From Pseudomonas mendocina (GTDB lineage Bacteria > Pseudomonadota > Gammaproteobacteria > Pseudomonadales > Pseudomonadaceae), in contig CP148074.1 in NCBI GenBank assembly GCA_037482215.1, forward strand, positions 3,782,001 through 3,846,000: DNA of 64,000 nt. The letters run 5' to 3'. Made by a program: the position numbers and the translations under genes. The notes under the pieces are model-generated. The model was given only the letters and a program-made list of their open reading frames with translations. It was not told the DNA's origin and searched no databases. How positions within the stretch are numbered: the stretch's first letter is position 1; each line of letters opens with the position of its first letter. Below are positions 45,731 to 55,700 of the stretch, piece after piece.

Positions 45731-46705
45731 ATGCTCACGCCCGAACAATGCTGGAAGGCCATCTGTGACCGCGATGCCTCACATGACGGCGAGTTTGTAT
45801 TTGCAGTCAGCAGCACAGGCATCTATTGCCGCCCCAGCTGCCCAGCACGACGGCCGAAGCGTGAGCATGTCAGTTTCTACCCCACCCCCGAGGCAGCTGT
45901 AGCTGCCGGTTACCGCCCATGCAAACGCTGCTCACCTCAAGGGCAAAGCCCTGCACAGCAGCTGGATACCATGGTGCAGGCCGCCTGTGATCTGCTTAGC
46001 CAGCAGCCACTGACGCTCGATCAACTCGCCACACGCATCGGTTTTTCTGCATCCCATTTAAGCCGCGCTTTTAAAGCTCGAACGGGGATGACGCCACACG
46101 CTTGGGCCAAAGCGCATGAACGCGAAAAAATGGATAGGACTGCGATGCTTTCAAACACTGGCAATGGCCGTAAACAGGCTTTGCCTGAGCAGATCCGCTA
46201 TGCCATTGCCGACTGCACGCTGGGCCTGACGCTGATGGCCTGTAGTGAGAAAGGCGTCTGCGCCGTGCTATTCGCTGACAGTCCAGACGCTCTCGAGCAC
46301 GAGCTGCACCAGCGCTTTCCAACAGCCCGCCTTGAGCAAGATGATCACGGCTTAAAGGATTTGCTTGGAGAGCTGTTAAGGCAAATCCGCGAACCCCAGC
46401 GCGCTGCACATCTGCCGCTGGATATTCGCGGTACCGCGTTTCAACAACAGATCTGGAACAAGCTGCGGGAAATTCCCAGCGGTCAAACCCGGACCTATGC
46501 CCAGCTCGCCACCGAGGTCGGTAGCCATCCTCGCGCCGTCGCCCGTGCCTGTGCCAGCAACCCTCTGGGGCTGATCGTTCCCTGCCACCGGGTCATCGCC
46601 AGTAACGGCAATCTGTCTGGCTATCGCTGGGGGCTGGCACGCAAGCAGGCGATCTTGGATCAGGAGAAACAGGCGACTGCCACCGCCCCAACGGTGGATA
46701 TATAA
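45731..46705 (+). CDS. ada: Ada-type methylated-DNA repair protein and regulator, shortened AraC part
   Basis: A 324-residue protein. The N-terminal Ada domain has the zinc cysteines C33, C37, C64 and C67 (GIYCRPSC, YRPCKRC), with C33 the methyl-phosphotriester acceptor. One AraC helix-turn-helix follows (TLDQLATRIGFSASHLSRAF). The C-terminal MGMT domain has IVPCHRV with acceptor C285. Compared with E. coli Ada, about 28 residues and the whole second helix-turn-helix are missing between GMTPHAW and RYAIADC. Repair activities should be intact; DNA-binding control may not be. Confidence 0.9.
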   Translation: MLTPEQCWKAICDRDASHDGEFVFAVSSTGIYCRPSCPARRPKREHVSFYPTPEAAVAAGYRPCKRCSPQGQSPAQQLDTMVQAACDLLSQQPLTLDQLATRIGFSASHLSRAFKARTGMTPHAWAKAHEREKMDRTAMLSNTGNGRKQALPEQIRYAIADCTLGLTLMACSEKGVCAVLFADSPDALEHELHQRFPTARLEQDDHGLKDLLGELLRQIREPQRAAHLPLDIRGTAFQQQIWNKLREIPSGQTRTYAQLATEVGSHPRAVARACASNPLGLIVPCHRVIASNGNLSGYRWGLARKQAILDQEKQATATAPTVDI

Positions 46706-46828
46706 AACGTCATCCCTAAGAACCCAACAGCTCCAACGCTTTCGCAAGATTGGGTAAGGCTGCAACGTCGCTTATCCAGCAAGCCATTGTGCCCTCGCCC
46801 AGATCGCCAGAGCCCAAACGGCGGGCAT

Positions 46829-46860
46829 AAAAAAGGCGGCCCCAAATGTGCAGGCCGCCT
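46829..46860 (-). terminator. Terminator of the thiolase gene
   Basis: AGGCGGCC / GGCCGCCT with an 11-nt loop. On the minus strand it is followed by TTTTTTAT. Confidence 0.82.
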
Positions 46861-46910
46861 GAAATCATGGTGTCGCTGACCGTGTTAAAAACACGGAGGC
46901 CTCTATTGGA

Positions 46911-48188
46911 TTACTTTTCCAGAATCGCAGTCACACCTTGGCCGCCTGCTGCGCAAATTGAGATCAAACCGCGACCTTGTTCCGCCACGGAAAGCAGCTT
47001 AGCCAGGTTCGCAACGATCCGACCACCGGTCGCCGCAAACGGGTGCCCGGCCGCCAGAGAGCTGCCCTTTACGTTCAGCTTGCTGCGGTCAATCGAACCC
47101 AACGGTGCCTCAAGGCCCAGACGGGTTTTGCAGTATTCTGCGTCTTCCCAAGCCTTGAGAGTGCACAACACCTGCGCAGCAAAGGCCTCGTGGATTTCGT
47201 AGTAATCGAAATCCTGCAGCGTCAGGTTGTTACGAGCCAGCAAGCGCGGCACCGCATAGGCTGGGGCCATCAGCAACCCTTCCTTGCCGCTGACAAAATC
47301 CACCGCAGCGGCTTCACCGTCTTTCCAGTACGCCAAAATCGGCAAGCCCCGGGCCTTGGCCCACTCCTCCGATGCCAGCAACACCACAGAGGCACCATCC
47401 GTCAGCGGCGTCGAGTTGGCTGGCGTCAGGGTTCCCTGAGCGCTGCGGTCAAAGCAAGGCTTGAGCGTGGCGAGCTTTTCCAGGCTGATATCCGGGCGCA
47501 GGTTCTGGTCGCGTGTCAGGCCCAAATAAGGCGTGAGCAGGTCGTCGTGCCAGCCCTCCGCATAAGAGGCAGCCAGTTTCTGGTGGCTGGCGAAGGCCAG
47601 CTGGTCCTGCTCATCACGTGGAATGCCCCAGGTTTTGGCCATCAGCTCGCAATGCTCGCCCATGGATAACCCGGTACGCGGTTCACCATTACGCGGAATC
47701 GCAGGGGCCAGATGCTTGGGGCGAATCTTCAGTAAGGTTTTGATCTTGTCGGCGGTAGTCTTGCTGCGATTGGCCTCCAACAAAATCCGGCGCAAACCCT
47801 CATTGACGCCAATCGGTGCATCAGAGGTGGTATCCACACCACCAGCAACGCCGCACTCAATTTGCCCAAGAGCGATCTTGTTAGCCACCAGCAGAGCGGC
47901 TTCCAACCCAGTTCCGCAGGCTTGCTGAATATCGTAGGCCGGTGTCTCCGGTGCCAAACGCGTGCTGAGTACCGTTTCGCGGGTCAGGTTGAAGTCCCGG
48001 GAGTGCTTGAGCACAGCACCCGCAACCACTTCGCCGAGGCGTTCGCCATGCAGGTTAAAGCGTTCCACGAGGCCGTCCAAGGCGCTGGTGAGCATCTCCT
48101 GATTACTCGCCGTGGCATAGACGGTGTTCGAGCGGGCGAACGGAATACGGTTCCCCCCGATAATGGCGACACGGCGCAACTGACTCAT
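46911..48188 (-). CDS. Acetyl-CoA C-acyltransferase (FadI-type thiolase)
   Basis: A 425-residue thiolase. The nucleophile cysteine is in IQQACGTGLEAAL, the histidine in YEIHEAFAAQ and the second cysteine in CAAGGQG. GHPFAATGGRIV is the usual C-terminal motif. Length and MGEHCELMAKTWGIPRDEQD fit the FadI/trifunctional-like branch. The ATG at 48188 has AAAGGAG upstream; a TTG two codons earlier is less likely. It is divergent from the ketoreductase gene, as for PA4785/PA4786. Confidence 0.93.
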   Translation of the reverse strand: MSQLRRVAIIGGNRIPFARSNTVYATASNQEMLTSALDGLVERFNLHGERLGEVVAGAVLKHSRDFNLTRETVLSTRLAPETPAYDIQQACGTGLEAALLVANKIALGQIECGVAGGVDTTSDAPIGVNEGLRRILLEANRSKTTADKIKTLLKIRPKHLAPAIPRNGEPRTGLSMGEHCELMAKTWGIPRDEQDQLAFASHQKLAASYAEGWHDDLLTPYLGLTRDQNLRPDISLEKLATLKPCFDRSAQGTLTPANSTPLTDGASVVLLASEEWAKARGLPILAYWKDGEAAAVDFVSGKEGLLMAPAYAVPRLLARNNLTLQDFDYYEIHEAFAAQVLCTLKAWEDAEYCKTRLGLEAPLGSIDRSKLNVKGSSLAAGHPFAATGGRIVANLAKLLSVAEQGRGLISICAAGGQGVTAILEK

Positions 48189-48342
48189 GAACAACTCCTT
48201 TGCTAAATGGTATGAAGCTGGGCTAACGCCTCATTGCAGCGTCGCATTGGCCGCCATGCCAACACGGCACGACGAGCGGTCAATTGCGTATTTCTATTGT
48301 CTGCGTAGAGTTATGGCAAATTTTATTCACTCGGGTACCACT

Positions 48343-49698
48343 ATGTCTGACCGTTATCTCGCCTTCGCCAACTCCAATGCCGGCCGCAGACTGGTCAGCG
48401 CCCTGGGTCTGCCAGCACCGTTGCACCTGGAGCGCTGGCAGGCCGGAAGCAGCCAACCGCTGGAGGGTGCCTTGCTAGTCGGTGGAGCTGGCTCGTTAGC
48501 ACATGCAGTGCTCGGATTTGCCCATAAGCTGACTCGGTTTTTCTTTGTCCAGGGTGAAAACCTAGGCGATACGCCCAGCTGGAATGGCGAGCAGGATGGA
48601 AAGCTAAAGGCTCTGGTCTTCGATGCCAGCTATCTGACACGCTTCGAGCAACTGATCGAATTACGCAACTTCTTCCAACCTGCCCTGAAAAACCTGGATA
48701 CCTGCCCTCGCGTGGTGGTACTGGGACGTGCTCCGGAAAGCCTGGACGATCCTATTGCCGCCAGCGTACAGCGCTCACTGGAGGGCTTCACCCGCTCACT
48801 CGGCAAGGAAATCCGCCGGGGTGGCGCAGTCCAGCTGCTGTATGTGGCGCCAGACGCAGAGGATCAACTGGAGGGCGCGCTGCGTTTCTTCCTGTCAGCC
48901 AAAAGTGCGTACGTATCCGGACAGGTGCTTCGCCTATCGGCCTGCTCGACGCACGTCAATGACTGGACACGTCCTCTGGCTGGGAAAAAGGCGCTGGTAA
49001 CCGGCGCCTCCCGTGGAATCGGCGCTGCCATTGCCGAAGTCTTAGCCCGTGACGGTGCGGACGTGGTGCTGCTTGATGTACCTGCCGCCAAAGACGCGCT
49101 CGACGCGCTTGCCTCACGGCTCGGAGGTCGCGGTCTGGCGCTGGATATCTGCGCAGAGGACGCGGCGCAGAAACTGGTCGAGGCCTTGCCACAGGGGCTG
49201 GATATTGTCGTGCACAACGCCGGTATCACCCGTGACAAGACCCTGGCGAAGATGAGCGAAGACTTTTGGAACTCAGTCATTAACGTCAACCTCAATGCGC
49301 CGCAAGTGCTGACTCAAGCCCTGCTTGAAAGCGGCAAACTGCATGACAACGCCCGCGTAGTGCTGATTGCCTCCATCAGCGGCATTGCCGGAAACATGGG
49401 GCAGACCAACTATGCCGTGAGCAAAGCGGGCGTGATTGGTCTGGCTCAAGCCTGGGCCCCGGCCCTGGCTGAGCGCGGCATCAGCATCAATGCGGTCGCG
49501 CCGGGCTTTATCGAGACACAGATGACCGCCGCCATCCCGCTGACCATCCGCGAAGCCGGACGACGCATGAACTCCATGGGCCAGGGTGGCCTGCCGCAGG
49601 ATGTGGCAGAAGCCGTGGCTTGGTTCGCCCAACCGGGTTCCGGCGCTGTGAGCGGTCAGGTGCTGCGTGTTTGCGGTCAAAGCCTGCTGGGAGCCTGA
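48343..49698 (+). CDS. 3-oxoacyl-ACP reductase (FabG4-like, with N-terminal extension)
   Basis: A 451-residue protein. The C-terminal part (about 208-451) is a short-chain dehydrogenase: KKALVTGASRGIGAAIAEVL, NAGITRDKTLAKM, and the catalytic Ser-Tyr-Lys in ASISGIAGNMGQTNYAVSKA. The first 205 residues form an extra domain as in FabG4-type HMW ketoreductases. It acts on beta-ketoacyl thioesters; the exact pathway is not known. The ATG at 48343 is preferred to upstream starts. The divergent thiolase suggests a shared acyl-chain function. Confidence 0.9.
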   Translation: MSDRYLAFANSNAGRRLVSALGLPAPLHLERWQAGSSQPLEGALLVGGAGSLAHAVLGFAHKLTRFFFVQGENLGDTPSWNGEQDGKLKALVFDASYLTRFEQLIELRNFFQPALKNLDTCPRVVVLGRAPESLDDPIAASVQRSLEGFTRSLGKEIRRGGAVQLLYVAPDAEDQLEGALRFFLSAKSAYVSGQVLRLSACSTHVNDWTRPLAGKKALVTGASRGIGAAIAEVLARDGADVVLLDVPAAKDALDALASRLGGRGLALDICAEDAAQKLVEALPQGLDIVVHNAGITRDKTLAKMSEDFWNSVINVNLNAPQVLTQALLESGKLHDNARVVLIASISGIAGNMGQTNYAVSKAGVIGLAQAWAPALAERGISINAVAPGFIETQMTAAIPLTIREAGRRMNSMGQGGLPQDVAEAVAWFAQPGSGAVSGQVLRVCGQSLLGA

Positions 49699-49717
49699 CA
49701 GGCTAATTGCGGGCACC

Positions 49718-49742
49718 AAAAAGCCCGCCGAAGCGGGCTTTA
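49718..49742 (+). terminator. Terminator between ketoreductase and adhesin genes
   Basis: AAAGCCCGC / GCGGGCTTT with loop CGAA. It lies between convergent genes and is flanked by A and T runs. Confidence 0.85.
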
Positions 49743-49785
49743 AGACCAGACGCTGCGAGCACAAGGCTCACAGCGCCTGCTTCAG

Positions 49786-52700
49786 TTACACCATAATCTG
49801 GTTGTTCTGTAGCAGAGTCAGCAGATCAGTCTGCGTATCTGCCAAGGTCACCACCTCGACAAACTTGGACTGATCGCCTGTACCGTCACGGTCAATGCTG
49901 ACCACCGTGTAGTTACCTCTGACCTCAACATTCAGGTAGTCCAGAATGCCTTTGGCTGAGTGGTCCAGTTTCAGGCCATCTTCACCTTTGTAAAACGACA
50001 ACGGGCCGCTGTAATCCAGCAGGTCACTGAGGTCGATCAAGTCAGCATCGGCATCCGTGGCAATATCACCGATATGGAAACCGTACACGGTGTCATGGCC
50101 ATTGCCGCCAGTGCCATCACCGCTGTCCAGCAGGCGATACATCAACGTGTCGTTACCACCGTTGCTGAGGTAGAACACATCATTACCGCCACGGCCTTCG
50201 AACAGGTTATTGGCCGCGTTATCGGTGAAGGTGTCGGCCTTGTCAGTACCGATTAGGCCTTCAATCCCGACAAGCTTGTCCTCACCCTGCCCAACCGCTA
50301 CACCGGTATGCAGGTTAGCGTTGATGGCATTGGCCGAGCGGCTGTAATCAACGATGTCCATACCGCCATTGGCACTCCAGCGCTGTTCACCAGCCACCAC
50401 CTGATCCCAGCCAGCGCCGCCGGTAAAGGTGTCGTTGCCTTCGGAACCAAAGAAGGTGTCGTTATAACCGGTACCGACAATGCCGCCGACACCGATGGTG
50501 TCGTTATTGGCAGTATCACTCTCGGCCGTCAGTACGTATGCATCATGGGCTTTACCGGTAGTCAGACCACCCCAGTTCTGGTTGACCGTTGCGTTGGTAT
50601 AGCCACCTTGCTCGGCGACTGCCCCCACATGGTCAGTCACTCCATTAACGATACGCAACAGCTGAACCGAGTAGGTTTCATTGGCATCCAGACCATAGAA
50701 ACTCACCAGCCCCATGCTGTTGCTGGTACCTGAGGTTTGCGGATTGATGATCTGCGTAGAGACCAGCTCGCCTTTGGAGTTATACAGCTTGACGGTGTTG
50801 CTGTAGAACACGTTCAGGCCGTTCTGGTCGAGGATACGCACATGCATGCTGGTGCCATCCGCGACGCGGTTGTTGTTTTTCACCAACAGGCTTGGCGCTG
50901 AGTTGTCAGTCGCGACCACGGCAGCATCCGCACCCGCTCGGTACAGCACCAGATCGATGGCGCCGTCCCAGTCGTAGTCGAGGGCTGCTGCACCGGTGAT
51001 TTCATCTTTTTTGTAGGTACCCAGCACGACACCGGTTCCGGCCCAGACATTATTGCCTTGGTTCAGATACAGCGTCAGATCAAGGTTGCCAGTAATCGGA
51101 CTGTAGTAGTCGCCCATACGCGGCACCTCAATGACGTCCATCTTGCCATCGTGGTTCCAATCCATCGCCAACGATGTAGCGCCCTCGGTGTTGTCACCAA
51201 ACCACAGAGCGTCCTGATCCGTCGCAAGTAAACCACCCTGACCATCGTTCAAATAAATACGGTTCTCGTTAGAGTTCTGCGCATTTTTCGAACCCCGGTT
51301 AAGGTACAAGTCCAGCCAGCCGTCGCCGTTAAAGTCGGCCCATGTCATGGCAATCGTCACATCGCCGAGATCGTAGTAACCCTCGTTGCGGAACACACCG
51401 GTGTAGTTTACGTACTGACTGAACTCTGCACCGTCATTGTATAGAACTGCCAGACCAGTCCCCAGGTTACCGGCCAACGTGGTGCCGTTGTAGTTAGAGT
51501 GTCCAGCGATATCAACGCGACCATCGTTGTTCAAGTCGACTGCGGATACTTCATGCAGGAATGCCAAATTTGGTGGAGTAGTACCACCAGGGTTACCAGC
51601 TGCTCGTCCAGTAACTTGTTCATAGGCCAACTGGCCCTGCTCATTACGAATAAAGGTGATTGAATCTGCCTCAGAGTCCGCTAGGACAAAATCTAAATAA
51701 CCATCACCATAGCGGTCATAAGCAATCGCCCCTCCCATATGGTTAGCCACACCTTCGTACAGCGCCCTCGGCTGGTATGTTCCGTCAGCGTTCTGTATCC
51801 AATACGCGGTATGCGCGCCGCCATAGGAACTGATCTGAGCCATCACATCTGCCAAGCCGTCACGATTGGTATCGGCAAATACTGCCGAATTAACGTAACG
51901 GCCATATCCAGCATCAATTACGTTAGCCCCTGCACCATTAGCGATGGTGGGCTGAGCCAAATATGACGAGCTGTAGTCAGTTAGGTTTTGCGCTGTGTAA
52001 ACACGACCGGCGTTGGCTGTTTCAACACTGTTGATGCCCCGAACACTTTGGAAGAACGCCAACGAACCATCCTGATTCAGGGTGACCGCTGCCGCGTTCA
52101 GACCAAAATTCTCTGCATCCGTCGTCCCACCCCAGCTCTGCTCAATGACCGTTGCTGCGGTGTCACCTTCACTCACGCCAATACTGGTCACGGCGCTCAT
52201 ACCGGAACGGTTACCGGCTTCGTCCCAGACCACAAAAGCTAGGTTCTGCGCACCACTGGGCAGGGTTGTACTAAGGCTCCAGCGTCCTTCCTCATCAGCT
52301 TTGGCATAGCCGATGACGGTATCCAGCCCTTCCTGATAAGTACCGTTGCCATTGACATCACTCACCAGCGAAACCAGCGCCCCGGCTTCGACCCGACCGT
52401 ATTTTTCACTACCGAATGTATGCACCGCGTTACTGCTTAGCGCTTGTGTAATTTCCGGCGCAGCGGTGATCTTGTCAGGTGACTCCAGATCAATCACCAC
52501 ACGATAGCCATCGACATCAAACAATGTGTTAGCGGCAGTATTACCGGCATTGTCGATCACGCGCAGGTGATAAACCATTACCGTGCTGCTGGACACTGCT
52601 GGCAACGCATAACTCCACTGCGTGCTACTTTGAACCCAAGCGTTGTTCCAGCTACGGCCACCGTCCAGACTAATCTGCAGGTACTGATCCTGCTGCAATG

Positions 52701-55700
52701 CGTGGCTCAACGTGCCGTGTACCGTTACCGATTCATCACGGGTGATCTGATCGCTGTTCAGCGTGTTCACGCTGTCGCTGAATGGCACATCCAGGCCGTG
52801 AGTTGTATCCCTGGTCAGGCTGTTGCCTGTCGTCAGCTTGGAACCATCAGGCCCTGAAGCATCCGGACCACTAGTATCAATCTGCACGATCTGGCTGATG
52901 CTGTGCCCAACGTTAGCCGCACAGTCGACCACCCGAGCCTGCAACTGGTGAACGCCATCTGTCAGAGCCAGGCCTTGCAAGTCAGCAGTCCAGTAGCTGC
53001 CGTTAAGTACTGCGACGACCCAATTTGAACCATCAGCACTGACCTCAATCCACTCACCTGTTGCCAGTGCACGGTCTACAGAACCATGAACCAGGAGAGT
53101 ATTGTCGTTGGTAAAGAAGTCATTGCTGCTGACGCCGTTGTCATCACTGATCGAATCAATGCTGATCATCGCCTCAGGAGCGCTGATATCTACCACAACC
53201 ACCTGCTCGGTTTGATGGCCCAAATTGCCCAGCATATCCGCCACGCGAGCGTAGTAGGTGAACTGGCCTTCGTGCTGTGTCGGATCAGCCAAAGACCAAG
53301 TGGTACCCAGCACAGTGGCATACATCCAGGTTTTGCCACCGTCATTCGATACTTGAACCCGCTCACCGTCACGCAGTTCAGCACTAAGAGTTCCGCTGAC
53401 GGTCAGGCTGGTATCACTGGTGATGAAGTCACCCGCTACACCTGTGTCATCACTTATTGAAGTGATGGCTACATCCGCCAGCTCACTCGCCTGCTGCAGG
53501 AAAATCGCATGTTCGTTACTGAAGCCGCTCGGGTTACCTGCAGCATCGGTTGCTGTGACCCTAAACACATGCACGCCAAACGTTAGTGCCGCCTCAGGGG
53601 TGAAGCTCCAGTTGCCATTCCCATCAGCATAGGTGCTGCCAATTTCAACGCCTTTGTCGTAAACACGAATCAACGCTCCAGCTTCAACACCGCTACCTAC
53701 GATTTCCGGGCGATCGTCATCGGTGTATTCACCATTGGCAATTGCACCTGTGCGATTACCCTGATCATCAATCACCTGGTCAATGACCGGCACTGCCGGT
53801 GGCGTCAAATCAGTCACACTTGTAACGGTTTCAGGCCCGGTGTTGCCACTGACATCAGTAGCCGTCAGATGACCTTTTTCCCCCTCTGGCAATGGATTCG
53901 GCTGGAACTGCCATTTGCCACTGGCATCGGCAACAGTCGTCACACTGCTGCCATCCGGTTTGGTCAGGGTAATTGTGCTACCTGCCTCACCTATACCGGT
54001 CAGACCGCTCAGGTTATTACTGTCGACGTGCGGTGCGTCTGGCGCAATCAAGTCAGCCTTACCGGTTGCGGTTTCACCACTGGTATTGCCACTCGGGTCA
54101 GCTGCAGTGACCTTACCCTCTTCGCCGTCAGCGAGCGGGTTTGGCTGCATCGACCACTTACCGTTGGCGTCGGTCACGGTGGTGACCGTGCTGCCGTCTG
54201 GCTTAGTCAGAGTGATGGTGCTACCTGCCTCGCCCATACCGGTTAGACCGCCAAGGTTGTTGCTCTCAACCGTCGGAGCATCAGGCTTGATAAGGTCAGC
54301 CTTACCCGTCTCGGTCGGCTCACTGGTATTGCCGCTTGGATCAGTGATAGTGACCGAACCTGTCTCGCCGTCTTGCAGCGGGTTAGGCTGGATCGACCAG
54401 TTGCCTTCACCATCAACAACGGTGGTGACGGTGCTGCCGTCTGGGCGCTCAACCACAACGATACCGCCAACTTCACCGGTACCATCCAGACCGTTGCCGT
54501 TGTTGTTTTCAACAACCGGCTTTTCCGGCGCAATCAGGTCGGCTTTGCCGGTTGTGATTTCACCACTGGTGTTGCCGTTCGGGTCAGTTACGGTGACCTT
54601 TCCTTCTTCACCATCTACCAGCGGATTCGGCTGGATCGACCAGTTGCCTTCACCATCAACAACGGTGGTGACGGTGCTGCCGTCGGGGCGCTCAACCACA
54701 ACGATACCGCCAACTTCGCCAGTTCCATCAAGGCCGTTAGCGTTGTTGTTTTCAACGACCGGCCTTTCTGGAGCGATCAAGTCAGCCTTGCCAGTTGTGG
54801 TTTCACCGCTGGTGTTGCCGCTTGGGTCAGTTGCAGTGACCTTGCCCTGCTCACCATCGACCAGAGGGTTAGGCTGGATCGCCCACTTACCATTGGCGTC
54901 AGTCACAGTGGTAACCGTGCTGCCGTCCGGTTTGGTCAGGGTAATGGTGCTGCCTGCTTCACCGGTACCCGCCAAACCGCCCAGGTTATTGCTTTCAACA
55001 ACCGGGGCATCCGGTGCAATCACATCGGCTTTACCAGTGATGGTCGGATTACTGATGTTGCCCGCCGAGTCAGCGACAGTAACGGCGGCCTGTTCACCTT
55101 CAGCCAGTGGGTTTGGCTGTATTGCCCAGTGACCTTCCTCATCAACAACAGTGGTTAACGTCGAGCCACTTGGCAGTTCAACAATAACAGTGCCACCAAC
55201 CTCACCACTGCCGCTCAGTCCTGCTTCGTTGTTAGACTCGATACGCGGCGAGTCCGGGGCAATCAGGTCGGCTGCCAAGGTGTCGGTTTGGGCACTTACG
55301 TTGCCGCTCGGGTCGGCGGCGGTCACCTTACCCGACTCACCATGAGGCAAAGGATTAGGCTGGAAAGCCCAGTTGCCATCGCCATCAGTTTGCGTTGTAA
55401 CAGTACTGCCATCCACCTTGGTCAAGGTGATCAGGCTATCAGGCTCAGCGGTACCAACCAGCCCTCCTGCGTTATTACTAGTGACCACAGGGGCATCCGG
55501 CGCGACAGTGTCTGAGCCTCCAGTATTGATTGGCTGACTGCTGTTACCGGCCGGGTCTTTAACCAACACGGTAGCACTGTCGCCATCGTCCAACGGGTTC
55601 GGCTGAATGCTCCAGCGCCCCTCTTCGTCCACGGTGGTAGTCAGGCTGCTGCCTCCAGGCAGTTTCACCACAACCGTGGCGCCAGCCTCTGCACTGCCAG

